Source of the DNA: Sphingobacterium micropteri
Lineage (GTDB): Bacteria > Bacteroidota > Bacteroidia > Sphingobacteriales > Sphingobacteriaceae
NCBI RefSeq assembly: GCF_014692515.1
Contig: NZ_JACOIK010000018.1
Location: forward strand, 1 to 64,000
Direction: 5' to 3'
DNA length: 64,000 nt
Under the pieces are notes generated by a model, which was given only the letters and a program-made list of their open reading frames with translations, was not told the DNA's origin and did not search any database. Below, one piece after another: positions 24,987-34,598 of the stretch. A program made the translations under genes and the position numbers. Numbering within the stretch: position 1 is the stretch's first letter; the number at the start of each line of letters is the position of its first letter.

Positions 24987-27900
24987 ATGAACATCATAAA
25001 ATTTGCGTTAAGGAAACCGATTGCGATTATGGTTGTCGTACTGTCGATTGCTTTCTTTTCCTATAACACCGTAAAAAAAATCAACGTAGATATATTCCCC
25101 GAAGTGGAATTACCTACGATATACATCGCTATGCCCTACGGGGGATTGTCCCCGGCCTATATGGATGGGTTTATGGCGAACGAGTTCCAAAAGGTACTTT
25201 TATTCGTCAGTGGTGTAGAAAACATCGATTTCAAAAGCGTACAGGGAATGACCCTGATGAAACTGAGCTTTTACCCTGGAACCGATATGGCGCAGGCTGC
25301 TGGAGAGGTAGCCACCTTTACCAACCGGGCAATGGGGTTTCTGCCAGCTGGAGCGGTTCCGCCTATGGTCGTCCGCTTTGACGGTAGCTCACTTCCCGTA
25401 GGACAGCTGGTTTTTGAGAGTGAACAGCGTTCGGTCAATGAATTACAGACACTTGCCATCACGCGAATACGGCCGATGTTTACCGAAATCCCTGGCATTA
25501 CTTCTCCAGCTCCATTCGGAGGGAACGTCCGGACAATCGTGGTCAATATAAACCCCGAAGCCATGCAGGCAAACGGGTTAAGTCCTGAAGAAATTACGGC
25601 CGCTATTACCAAGAACAGCCTGCCGTCGCCTGCGGGAAATATTCGCATCGGCGATAAAAACTTAATGGCTCCGATTAACTCCATTGCCAAGAACCCCGAA
25701 GAATTTCTGAATACACCTGTAAAAACAAACGATAATAGGACTATATATGTCCGTGATGTCGCAAGTGTATTGGACGCAGCAGACCAGACCGTAGGTTATG
25801 CAGTTGTTAACGGCAAAAGATCGGTGTACCTGCCGATTATCAAAAAGGCGGATGCCTCCACATTGGACGCCGTAGAAAACTTAAAGTCTTCTATTCCCAT
25901 GCTGAAAAACCAACTGCCCGAAGACGTGGATGTCCATTATGAATTTGACCAATCGACCTACATCGAAAGGGCACTTTCCACGCTTATCCACGAAGGAATT
26001 TTGGGTGCAGTATTTACTGGTGTGGTTATTTTACTCTTTTTGGGCGATAACCGTGGGGCAATCATCGTTGTATTGACCATTCCGATTGCGATTTTGTCAG
26101 CTGTTTCCGTTTTGCACCTTTTCGGGCAGACCATAAACATTATGACCTTGAGCGGTCTTGCCTTGTCAATCGGTATTCTCGTCGATGAAGCCACCGTAAC
26201 GATAGAGAACATACACCAGCATTTTGAAATGGGCAAGCCCAAACAGCGAGCCATTTTGGACGCTTTGCTCGAAATATCTATCCCTAAATTGCTGATTTTG
26301 ATCTGTATTCTTGCCGTACTGACCCCTGCCTTTATTATGACGGGTATTCCAAAGGATATGTTTATGCCTTTGTCTATGGCTGTGGCTTTTGCTATGATAG
26401 CTTCCTTTTTGGCTTCGCAGACCTTTGTGCCGATTTTGGCAAATTGGTTGATGAAGAACAAGCACAGCAACGAAACCAATACGCCGAGAAAACGGGCTTT
26501 CTTTGAAAAATTTCGCGTAAACTATGCTTACCGTATGCGTAAATGGTCAACCAAAGCCTTGCCTCTTTTTGCATTATATCTATTAGTTGCAGGAGGGATT
26601 GCCGCATTGCTTTTGAACGTCGTCGGAACAGATGTCATGCCGGTTTCCAATAACGGAGACTTTCAGTTACGCATACAAGCTCCGCAGGGGAGTAGGCTCG
26701 AAAAGACCGAGAAAATCGTCAGTGAAATTACCGATGAAATCCGTGGGGTTATTCCCGAAAACGGTATCAAACTGACCTCTGCATTCGTGGGAACGCATTC
26801 GGCAGGAACGCCCATTAATCCGATATTCCTGTTTACGAGTGCTTCACACGAGGCGGTTTTGCAGGTTTCTGTCAATCAGAAAGTGTATACGGGTTCCATA
26901 GAAGATTTGAAAGAAGAAATAAGGGTAAAATTACAAGAAAAACATCCCGATGTCGCTTTCAACTTTGAGCCAATGGAATTGACCGAGAAGATTATGGGAC
27001 AGGGTGCAATGACCCCGATTGAGGTTAAAGTCGGTGCAAGACAAATAAACGGTGCTTTTGCACACGCATCTAAGATTGCGGAAAATTTGAAGAAAGTACC
27101 TTACCTGCGTGATGTCCGCATAGCGGAAGCGATTGCTTATCCTACATTGGAAATTGACGTAAATCGTGATCTTGCCGGACAGTTCGGACTGACCATGCAG
27201 GACGTAACCCGAAGCCTTGTAACAGCTACTTCATCTACACGATATACGGATAAAAACCTTTGGATTGACCCCAATTCAGGATTGGTATTCCAAACGCAGG
27301 TACAGATACCGGAGGCTACGATGCAATCGGAGGAAAAACTTCGGTCAATTCCATTAAAGAAAGGAAGTCTTCGTCCGGTATTGGAAGATGTGGCAACCAT
27401 TCGTAAGGTTACTTCTCCTGCACAGGTAAACCGTAAAGGCCCAAATCGATACGTTACCGTTGTAGCCAATGTGTACGGAAAGGATTTAGGAAGTGCTTCT
27501 ACAGTCGTCAAACAGGCAATTGCAGATGCAGGAGAACCACCCCGCGGCACGACGGTTTGGACAGGGGGAACATTACAGTTATTGGAAGATACCTTGGATA
27601 GTCTTTTGGCAGGTTTGGGCGTAGCCATTATTGTTATTTTCCTAATTCTTTCAGCTTATTACCAATCGTTTAAAGTGCCGTTGGTCATCCTTTCAGTATT
27701 ACCCGCCGTAATTGCGGGAAGTCTAATCCTGCTCTACCTTACAGGCAGTACGCTCAACTTGCAATCCTATATGGGGATTATTATGTCGCTTGGCGTATCG
27801 GTATCAAATGCCGTGCTATTGGTCAATCAAGCCGAATTTTATCGGAAAAAAATGGCATTGAAACCCGCTAATTCGGCAAGACTTGCTGCTTCGTCACGAT

Positions 27901-28196
27901 TAAGACCCGTATTGATGACCGCGACAGCGATGTTTGCGGGAATGTTGCCGATGGCAATGGGTTTAGGGGACGGAGCTGAGCAAGTTGCGCCATTGGGTAG
28001 GGCGGTTATCGGCGGACTTATAGCTTCGACAGTGTCCATTCTGTTATTGGTTCCGCATTTCTTTTCTTCTTTGATGTCGAGAACTTCCATTATCAGCCCG
28101 TCCTTAGACCCTGATGATGATGAAAGCAGATATTATACAGAACAATCAGAAAAAAACTCGCTTAATAGTCGTATTACGGATGATGAAAAACATTAA
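24987..28196 (+). CDS. RND-family efflux permease (AcrB-like)
   Basis: 1069 residues with twelve TM segments in two 6-TM halves and two large periplasmic loops. TM4 reads LSGLALSIGILVDEATVTIENI, with D-E where AcrB has D407-D408. TM10 reads MSLGVSVSNAVLLVNQAEF, lacking the Lys of AcrB (K940). Both changes alter the usual proton relay. It lacks the metal-pump DFG-D-E triad, so the substrate is more likely organic. It forms a tripartite pump with the neighbouring TolC and adaptor proteins. The adaptor start used here is 76 bp downstream. Confidence 0.9.
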   Translation: MNIIKFALRKPIAIMVVVLSIAFFSYNTVKKINVDIFPEVELPTIYIAMPYGGLSPAYMDGFMANEFQKVLLFVSGVENIDFKSVQGMTLMKLSFYPGTDMAQAAGEVATFTNRAMGFLPAGAVPPMVVRFDGSSLPVGQLVFESEQRSVNELQTLAITRIRPMFTEIPGITSPAPFGGNVRTIVVNINPEAMQANGLSPEEITAAITKNSLPSPAGNIRIGDKNLMAPINSIAKNPEEFLNTPVKTNDNRTIYVRDVASVLDAADQTVGYAVVNGKRSVYLPIIKKADASTLDAVENLKSSIPMLKNQLPEDVDVHYEFDQSTYIERALSTLIHEGILGAVFTGVVILLFLGDNRGAIIVVLTIPIAILSAVSVLHLFGQTINIMTLSGLALSIGILVDEATVTIENIHQHFEMGKPKQRAILDALLEISIPKLLILICILAVLTPAFIMTGIPKDMFMPLSMAVAFAMIASFLASQTFVPILANWLMKNKHSNETNTPRKRAFFEKFRVNYAYRMRKWSTKALPLFALYLLVAGGIAALLLNVVGTDVMPVSNNGDFQLRIQAPQGSRLEKTEKIVSEITDEIRGVIPENGIKLTSAFVGTHSAGTPINPIFLFTSASHEAVLQVSVNQKVYTGSIEDLKEEIRVKLQEKHPDVAFNFEPMELTEKIMGQGAMTPIEVKVGARQINGAFAHASKIAENLKKVPYLRDVRIAEAIAYPTLEIDVNRDLAGQFGLTMQDVTRSLVTATSSTRYTDKNLWIDPNSGLVFQTQVQIPEATMQSEEKLRSIPLKKGSLRPVLEDVATIRKVTSPAQVNRKGPNRYVTVVANVYGKDLGSASTVVKQAIADAGEPPRGTTVWTGGTLQLLEDTLDSLLAGLGVAIIVIFLILSAYYQSFKVPLVILSVLPAVIAGSLILLYLTGSTLNLQSYMGIIMSLGVSVSNAVLLVNQAEFYRKKMALKPANSARLAASSRLRPVLMTATAMFAGMLPMAMGLGDGAEQVAPLGRAVIGGLIASTVSILLLVPHFFSSLMSRTSIISPSLDPDDDESRYYTEQSEKNSLNSRITDDEKH

Positions 28197-28272
28197 CGGT
28201 CCTTTCTGTGCATTGAAAAAAAATAATTTCAAAAAAACAAACGATATAATAAAATTTAAAACCATACATAAA

Positions 28273-29382
28273 ATGTACCACAGTATTTCCATAAATAAAA
28301 AATCAGTAGCACTATTGGCTATGACAACCTCGTTGATATTGGTTCTTTCCGCTTGTTCTCAAAAACCAGAGAAAAAAGAACGACCACAGAATGTGGAAGT
28401 GAAAGCAGTTAGTTATCCGACGGCTCCTGTACAATTGATCAATCCCGAATATGAAATATCGGTGCCGGCAGAACTGAAACCCTATGAACAGGTAGCGGTA
28501 TATGCAAAGGTTAGCGGATTTGTCCAGCAGTTGTACGTGGACAGAGGTGACCACGTTCACAAAGGACAGCTTTTAGCCGTATTGGAAGCTCCTGAAATGG
28601 AACAGCAATACCTTTCGAGTAAATCATCTGAGCAAAAAGTTTATAACGATTATCTCTATGCAAGGCAGGCTTATGATAGGTTGGTGGATGCTTCCAAAAC
28701 TACGGGTGCAGTAGCGGATATTGAATTGGATAGGGCAAAAAGTGCCATGGAAAGTGCTAAATCGGCTTACGATGCCTCCAAAGCAGGTACGGCACATTCC
28801 TCACAGCTGCAGCAGTACCTGCGTATCACAGCCCCTTTTGATGGTGTGATTACGCAGCGAAATGTTTCGGTCGGAGCATTGGCAGGAACAGGAAGCAACG
28901 TGCCTTTATATATAATCGCACAGGGCAATAAGCTCCGTCTGACTTTATCCCTGCCCGAAAAACACGCATCATCTGTTCAGCAAAGTATGCCGGCCACGTT
29001 TACGGTTAGCTCACAGCCCGGAAAAATGTTTAATGCCAAACTTTCCCGTTCATCGGGTTTGCTCGATCAACAGGACCGTTCCCTTACTTTAGAGTTTGAT
29101 GTGAGCAATCCCTCGGGCGAATTGCAAGGAGGAGATTATGCACAGGTCAAATTAAAACTAAAACGTAAAAAGCCATCGCATTGGGTTAACAGCAAGAGCG
29201 TTTTAAACACGCAATCGGGAACGTATGTCTTGACGTTAAATAATGAAGAAGTGAAACGGATTGCTGTAGACGAGGGTATACGTATAGATACGCTGATAGA
29301 GGTATTTGGTAACCTTTCTCCCGAAGACAAGATTATTGTTAAACCGTCGGAAGAGATTAAAGTGGGCAAAGCCGAGCTTTAG
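28273..29382 (+). CDS. RND periplasmic adaptor lipoprotein (HlyD/AcrA-like)
   Basis: 369 residues from ATG 28273, chosen because it gives a lipoprotein signal with lipobox LSAC (Cys 28). The same frame is open back to 28114 inside the permease gene, but that part has no signal logic. The domain order is biotinyl-lipoyl half (VAVYAKVSGFVQQLYVDRGDHVHKGQ), coiled coil of about 75-145, second half (RITAPFDGVITQRNVSVGA), and beta-barrel. It is the partner of the permease just upstream. Confidence 0.9.
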   Translation: MYHSISINKKSVALLAMTTSLILVLSACSQKPEKKERPQNVEVKAVSYPTAPVQLINPEYEISVPAELKPYEQVAVYAKVSGFVQQLYVDRGDHVHKGQLLAVLEAPEMEQQYLSSKSSEQKVYNDYLYARQAYDRLVDASKTTGAVADIELDRAKSAMESAKSAYDASKAGTAHSSQLQQYLRITAPFDGVITQRNVSVGALAGTGSNVPLYIIAQGNKLRLTLSLPEKHASSVQQSMPATFTVSSQPGKMFNAKLSRSSGLLDQQDRSLTLEFDVSNPSGELQGGDYAQVKLKLKRKKPSHWVNSKSVLNTQSGTYVLTLNNEEVKRIAVDEGIRIDTLIEVFGNLSPEDKIIVKPSEEIKVGKAEL

Positions 29383-29453
29383 CGAAAATCAAATTTTAGG
29401 ATTATAATTTTATCAAAGCTATTGTAGCTTATTATTTTATATGGTAACTTGTT

Positions 29454-29487
29454 AAGCCAATCGAAAGCAAGATTGGCTTATTTTTTG
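29454..29487 (+). terminator. Intrinsic terminator ending the efflux island
   Basis: aagccaatc (29454-29462) pairs perfectly with gattggctt (29471-29479) around an 8-base loop and is followed by attttttg. This is a textbook terminator, and it also marks the right edge of the metal/efflux block. Confidence 0.88.
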
Positions 29488-29521
29488 TAAAGATATACTA
29501 TATAACCAACGTATAAGGCTT

Positions 29522-30031
29522 ATGGTGAGAAGATGCTTTTATGTGATGCTGTTTCAGATGCTAATAACGACGACGGCGTTATTCGGACAAAAACTTTCTC
29601 TTCCGGAAATTAGAAAGGATTTTAAAATTGGACATAAGGATGAAGCTACATGTAAAAAGCATCTGAATGCGTTAGAGGAATATGCAGACTGTCCAGTAGA
29701 GCGAGGTTATGAGGCCGCATACCATATGTTTATGGCAAACCATATAGGGAATCCCTTTAAGAAAATGGGTTATTTCAAAAATGGAAAAAAAATGCTCGAA
29801 GAGGAAATAGCGCGTAATCCAAGTGATATAGAATTACGGTATATTCGCTTGTGTATTCAATATTATATCCCGTCTTTTTTGGGATATAAAGGTAATATAG
29901 AGGAAGATAAAGATTTTTTAGTAAATAATTTGTATAAACTAAAAGATCAGAAAACCAAAGAACTCATTTATACTTATTTAAAAGGAGCGAAGATGTATTC
30001 TGAGGCAGAATTAGCATTACTAGGCCGTTAA
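29522..30031 (+). CDS. Conserved hypothetical exported protein
   Basis: 169 residues with a signal peptide (cleavage near LFG-Q, 22/23). The mature part is largely helical, with two repeated-looking helical segments around YEAAYHMFMANHIGNP and YIRLCIQYYIPSFLG, so a TPR-like fold is possible. No catalytic motif is visible. It lies between a terminator and guaA and probably forms a single-gene unit. Confidence 0.6.
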   Translation: MVRRCFYVMLFQMLITTTALFGQKLSLPEIRKDFKIGHKDEATCKKHLNALEEYADCPVERGYEAAYHMFMANHIGNPFKKMGYFKNGKKMLEEEIARNPSDIELRYIRLCIQYYIPSFLGYKGNIEEDKDFLVNNLYKLKDQKTKELIYTYLKGAKMYSEAELALLGR

Positions 30032-30072
30032 AGGAAATCAATTAAAATCGTTAAAAATACAAGGCGAATATG

Positions 30073-30080
30073 TAACTTTG
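30073..30080 (+). promoter_or_regulatory. -7 box of guaA
   Basis: TAACTTTG ends only 4 bases before the guaA ATG at 30085. A start site about 5-7 bases downstream would fall on or next to the ATG, implying a leaderless or nearly leaderless mRNA. Confidence 0.6.
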
Positions 30081-30084
30081 CGCC

Positions 30085-31635
30085 ATGTCCGAAAAAATTA
30101 TCATTCTCGATTTTGGCTCACAATATACACAGCTTATAGCACGCCGTGTTCGAGAGCTTAACGTTTACTGTGAAATTCATCCTTATAATAACTTACCGGT
30201 ATTTGATAATGAGGTGAAAGGCGTTATCTTTTCTGGTAGTCCGTATTCTGTTAGACAGGAGGATGCCCCCCAAATTGATTATGCCGATATCCAAAATCGT
30301 TTTCCGTTATTAGCTGTATGCTATGGCGCGCAGTATCTAGCACAGCAGTCGGGCGGAGAGGTATTACCATCCGAAATTAGGGAGTACGGTCGTGCGAACC
30401 TGCAATTTGTGAATCAGGAAAGCGTCTTATTGAAAGGTGTACCGGTGCAATCACAAGTATGGATGTCCCATGGCGACACCATTAAAGAAATTCCTTCCAA
30501 TTGTAAGATTATTGCCAGTACGGACAAAGTACGGGTGGCGGCGTACGAAATAGAAGGTACACGTACGTATGGTATCCAGTTTCACCCGGAGGTGACACAT
30601 AGTACCGACGGACAAGTATTGTTAAAGAATTTTGTGGTTGATATATGCGGTTGTTCACAAGACTGGACGCCAGATACCTTTGTGGAAACAACGGTAGCCG
30701 AATTAAAAGCACAACTGGGTGACGATCATGTGATCATGGCGTTGTCGGGAGGCGTAGACTCTACCGTAGCAGCCGTATTATTACACCAAGCTATTGGAAA
30801 GAATCTTCATTGTATTTTTGTGGATCATGGCTTACTTCGTAAAAATGAATACGAACAAGTGTTAGATTCATACAAAAATATGGGGCTAAATATAAAAGGA
30901 ATCAATGCGAAAGAATTATTTTTTGGCCGTTTAGCGGGTGTTTCAGAACCCGAGCAAAAACGAAAAATAATAGGTGCGTCTTTTATTGATGTGTTCGATC
31001 AAGCGTCCAAGGATATTCAACATGAATTACCGGAAGGCGTGGAAGCAAAATGGCTAGGACAGGGGACAATCTATCCCGACGTCATTGAATCTATTTCTGT
31101 GAAAGGTCCATCGGCAACTATTAAATCGCACCATAATGTCGGTGGTTTACCGGATTTTATGAAATTGAAGGTGGTAGAGCCATTAAAAGCTTTGTTTAAA
31201 GACGAGGTACGCCGTGTAGGGAAAACATTGGAAGTGGATGCTAATATTTTAGGACGACATCCTTTCCCCGGCCCGGGACTTGCTATTCGGGTGCTGGGCG
31301 ATATTACGGAAGAAAAGGTACGGATTTTGCAGGAAGCTGATGACATCTATATCCGTAACCTAAAAGACGCGGGATGGTATGATAAAGTATGGCAGGCAGG
31401 AACGATCTTTCTACCAGTCCAATCTGTAGGAGTGATGGGGGATGAGCGTACATATGAACACGTGGTCGCGTTACGCGCAGTGGGTTCATTAGACGGTATG
31501 ACAGCCGATTGGATTCACTTGCCATACGATTTGTTAGCAAAAATTTCAAACGAAATCATCAATCATGTTAAAGGAATTAATAGAGTTGTCTATGATATCA
31601 GTTCAAAACCACCAGCTACGATCGAGTGGGAATAG
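30085..31635 (+). CDS. guaA: GMP synthase (glutamine-hydrolysing)
   Basis: 516 residues. The class I glutamine amidotransferase domain (1-190) has catalytic C79 (AVCYGAQYL) and H167/E169 (QFHPEVTH). The ATP pyrophosphatase domain starts at about 210 with the PP-loop SGGVDS (221-226). The dimerisation domain ends in the conserved PPATIEWE. It converts XMP to GMP with glutamine and ATP. The length is normal for the family. The next gene overlaps its end. Confidence 0.98.
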   Translation: MSEKIIILDFGSQYTQLIARRVRELNVYCEIHPYNNLPVFDNEVKGVIFSGSPYSVRQEDAPQIDYADIQNRFPLLAVCYGAQYLAQQSGGEVLPSEIREYGRANLQFVNQESVLLKGVPVQSQVWMSHGDTIKEIPSNCKIIASTDKVRVAAYEIEGTRTYGIQFHPEVTHSTDGQVLLKNFVVDICGCSQDWTPDTFVETTVAELKAQLGDDHVIMALSGGVDSTVAAVLLHQAIGKNLHCIFVDHGLLRKNEYEQVLDSYKNMGLNIKGINAKELFFGRLAGVSEPEQKRKIIGASFIDVFDQASKDIQHELPEGVEAKWLGQGTIYPDVIESISVKGPSATIKSHHNVGGLPDFMKLKVVEPLKALFKDEVRRVGKTLEVDANILGRHPFPGPGLAIRVLGDITEEKVRILQEADDIYIRNLKDAGWYDKVWQAGTIFLPVQSVGVMGDERTYEHVVALRAVGSLDGMTADWIHLPYDLLAKISNEIINHVKGINRVVYDISSKPPATIEWE

Positions 31636-32875
31636 ACTATTTTTCGTATTAATCTTAGGTGTCTTTTTTTTTCTGGGAGCTTGTTCCCCTAAAACCAGGG
31701 TATTAAAGTCTCCAGATCATGGTGGAGGGAATGTAGGGGGAACTCTTCCAAAAGAAGAGAAACCGGAAATTACCGACAAGGAGGAAACAGCAGAGGATGC
31801 TCGTAGAGCAGAAGCAGCAAGAAATAGTGTCACACTAGTTCTACCTTTTCAATTGGATAAGATCGCTCCACATACATTATCAAAGGAAGATGTTAATCGC
31901 TCGGCTATTGCACTAGATTTTTACCAAGGTTTTCAATTGGGGCTAGACGAATTGGCTCAGAAAGGAAGATCTTTTTCACTGAATGTAGTTGATTCGCGCG
32001 ATAACGAACTACATAACCAATCTATTGCAAGGTCAGAGGATGTTACCAATGCTGCGCTGATTGTGGGACCGGTATTCCCGAAAGAGATTACGACTTTTGG
32101 TACACATCGGTCAAATAAAAAGGTGTTGCAAGTAAACCCCTTGGCCGCTACAAAAGCACGAGACTTTAATCTGCCTAATTTGGTGTCGTTAACACCATCT
32201 ATTGATGTACACACAAAAGCTATGGCTAAACGCGTAGCACATGATTATAAAACGGGTGATGTCGTTATTATTTATAATACATCAGATAATGATGGAAAGC
32301 AGTTTTTGAGTGGTTTTCTATCCGAGTTGAAAAGTGCGAATTCCTCCGTTCAGGTAAGATCCGTATCCTCTATACCTCAATTAAATGAACAGATTAGTTT
32401 AACCGGTACGAATTTGGTTGTAGCGGGTACAACGGACAGATTCCAATTGCGGTCTTTCGTGAGCAATTTGGAAATAAAATCTTCAGAGGAATTTTACACC
32501 TTTCGTGTATACGGCCATCCGTTATGGGACCGTATAGATTTTAGTATATATGAGCGTTTTGGTGATTTCCAACCTGTTATTACCACAGAGAGCCATATGA
32601 AAGCATGGACAAGGGCGGCCAAAGAGTTTAAAGATCAATACTATTCATTGTATGGTGTTAATCCTTCGGATTATTCTTATAAAGGATATGACGCCGCACG
32701 ATATTTCGGAAATTTACTAGCGAAATATGGTGACGATTATCCAGCACATATCACAAAAGAGAAATTCGAGGGTTTATTTAGCACGTATACGTTTGATTAT
32801 AACGAGGGATGGGGGTTTGTAAATAATGCTGTTTCGTTTAAGAATTATCAAGGCTCTTCGTTTCAATTGAAATAA
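31592..32875 (+). CDS. Periplasmic-binding-protein-like lipoprotein (Peripla_BP_6/LpoA-like)
   Basis: 427 residues from ATG 31592, with lipobox FLGAC (Cys 31); ATG 31565 is an alternative. The start lies inside guaA in another frame, a 44-bp overlap. Two Rossmann lobes follow: SVTLVLPFQLDK, YQGFQLGLDELAQ and ALIVGPVFPKEI belong to the first, DVVIIYNTSDNDGKQFLSGFLSEL to the second. The fold matches amino-acid ABC receptors, but no ABC permease genes are nearby. A role like LpoA-type cell-envelope receptors is possible. Confidence 0.75.
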   Translation: MISVQNHQLRSSGNRLFFVLILGVFFFLGACSPKTRVLKSPDHGGGNVGGTLPKEEKPEITDKEETAEDARRAEAARNSVTLVLPFQLDKIAPHTLSKEDVNRSAIALDFYQGFQLGLDELAQKGRSFSLNVVDSRDNELHNQSIARSEDVTNAALIVGPVFPKEITTFGTHRSNKKVLQVNPLAATKARDFNLPNLVSLTPSIDVHTKAMAKRVAHDYKTGDVVIIYNTSDNDGKQFLSGFLSELKSANSSVQVRSVSSIPQLNEQISLTGTNLVVAGTTDRFQLRSFVSNLEIKSSEEFYTFRVYGHPLWDRIDFSIYERFGDFQPVITTESHMKAWTRAAKEFKDQYYSLYGVNPSDYSYKGYDAARYFGNLLAKYGDDYPAHITKEKFEGLFSTYTFDYNEGWGFVNNAVSFKNYQGSSFQLK

Positions 32876-32876
32876 T

Positions 32877-34070
32877 ATGGAAGCTAATCCACGTAGAGTT
32901 GAGCAGCAATTGCGAAATTTTCAGCGCGCCTTGGATGCTTATAATAATACGGAACCCTTTGCCCGGTTTCTTACCAAATTTTTTAAAGAAAATAAACAGA
33001 TGGGATCATCCGATAGACGGATGATCTCTCGCTTATGTTATAATATATTCCGGCTAGGGCGTTCTCTACAAGATTTACCCACGGTTGACCGCCTTGTTAT
33101 CGCTGAATTTTTATGTGAAACGCAGAGTGCCGTTGTAGAATGCTACAAACCGGATTGGATTTCCAATATTAGCGCTTCTATAGCGGAAAAGATATTTTTT
33201 TTAGATACGCAGGGATATGATGTGAGGAATCGCCTTTTTCCCTTCGCGTCTCGTTTGTCCCCCACCATAGATACCGAACAATTTGTATTAAGTCACTTGA
33301 TACAGCCCGATTTATTCATTCGTGTGCCGAATAATAATAAAGTGGTTGTAGAACGGGAGCTTGTCGAACATGGAGTTGCCTTTGCACCTGTTTTTGGAAA
33401 TGCTTACCGTTTAGAAAATGGGAGTAAACTGCAAAATATAAAGAAGATAGAGGGTTTATATGAAGTGCAGGATTTATCCTCCCAGCAAAGTCTCGAAGGT
33501 CTTTCTTTAACTCCGGGAGAAAAATGGTGGGATGCGTGTGCCGCTTCGGGCGGAAAATCACTTTTATTACTAGATCGTTGTCCACTTATTGACTTGCTAG
33601 TCTCCGACATACGGCGAAGTGTACTTCGCAATCTAGATGAGCGTTTTGATAAAGCAAAGATAAAGACGAATTATAGGAAGAAAGTGCTGGATTTAACGCA
33701 GGATATTGATCATTTGATGAACGGGGAGACTTTTGATGCCATATTGGTTGACGCACCTTGCTCCGGTTCTGGAACTTGGGGACGTACACCCGAGATGCTC
33801 AGCCAGTTTGACGAAGAACGGATACAGACTTTTGCTTCTCTTCAACGTCAAATCGTGGACACTGTCGTTCGGTATCTTAAACCACAAGGAATATTAGTGT
33901 ACATTACCTGTTCCGTATTTGAAGCAGAAAATGAACAGCTTGTACGGTATCTGGAAGATAAACATGCATTGGTCGTGGAAGAAGGTGGTATTATAAAAGG
34001 ATATAATAGAAAATCGGACAGCATGTTTGCCGTCCGACTGCGAAAACCTACTCACATTTACCGGGAATAA
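32877..34070 (+). CDS. RsmB/Sun-family RNA m5C methyltransferase
   Basis: 397 residues. An NusB-like helical N-terminus (1-140) is followed by a SAM-dependent Rossmann domain with motif I-like CAASGGKSLLLLD. The catalytic pair of the family is C295 in DAPCSGSGTWGR and C345 in YITCSVFEAENE. It probably methylates a cytosine in 16S rRNA or another RNA. It starts 1 bp after the upstream gene. Its 3' end overlaps the convergent usp gene by 23 bp. Confidence 0.88.
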   Translation: MEANPRRVEQQLRNFQRALDAYNNTEPFARFLTKFFKENKQMGSSDRRMISRLCYNIFRLGRSLQDLPTVDRLVIAEFLCETQSAVVECYKPDWISNISASIAEKIFFLDTQGYDVRNRLFPFASRLSPTIDTEQFVLSHLIQPDLFIRVPNNNKVVVERELVEHGVAFAPVFGNAYRLENGSKLQNIKKIEGLYEVQDLSSQQSLEGLSLTPGEKWWDACAASGGKSLLLLDRCPLIDLLVSDIRRSVLRNLDERFDKAKIKTNYRKKVLDLTQDIDHLMNGETFDAILVDAPCSGSGTWGRTPEMLSQFDEERIQTFASLQRQIVDTVVRYLKPQGILVYITCSVFEAENEQLVRYLEDKHALVVEEGGIIKGYNRKSDSMFAVRLRKPTHIYRE

Positions 34071-34515
34071 CAAGTACCGGGCAATTTGCTTTTCGTATAA
34101 CTGATTCGGATACGCTACCCGAGATAAAGTGTTCAAAACCTGTACGTCCATTAGATCCCATAACGATAAGATCCGCTGTCCATTCGGTAGCGGTACTGAG
34201 AATTTCGTCCCGAACATGGCCTACTTTGTTAAATAGAAAGACTTCCTGCGCCCCTTCAAAATGAGCGGCTATACTTTCCAAAAAACGTTGAGCGGATTCT
34301 TGCTGTATCTCCGAAACTTCTGGTACTATGATGGGTTGTTGTCCTAATAGCGGATCTGCTCCGTAGTTGGCAGGTGATGTCGGAGGGACGACAGTAACCA
34401 GTGCAATCGACGAACGGAACTCCCGAACCAAGTCTTTTGCGTAATCAATTGCCTTAACGGTACATGGTGTATCGTCCACGGCTAAAAGTATGCGATTGAA
34501 TCTATGACTGCTCAT
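34048..34515 (-). CDS. Universal stress protein, UspA type
   Basis: 155 residues, a single Usp domain. The N-terminal strand NRILLAVDDTPCTVKAIDYA holds the conserved Asp, and the ATP-binding signature G-x2-G-x9-G-S is seen as GSNGRTGFEHFISGSVS near residue 120. It probably binds ATP and dimerises. It is convergent with, and overlaps, the methyltransferase gene. Confidence 0.9.
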   Translation of the reverse strand: MSSHRFNRILLAVDDTPCTVKAIDYAKDLVREFRSSIALVTVVPPTSPANYGADPLLGQQPIIVPEVSEIQQESAQRFLESIAAHFEGAQEVFLFNKVGHVRDEILSTATEWTADLIVMGSNGRTGFEHFISGSVSESVIRKANCPVLVIPGKCE

Positions 34516-34598
34516 CTTTTGTGGCTATATAAAAAGTGATATATTCGTAAATATAAAACAGCGTTGCTGTGGTATTTGTTTTTATAAAAACAACTCAT

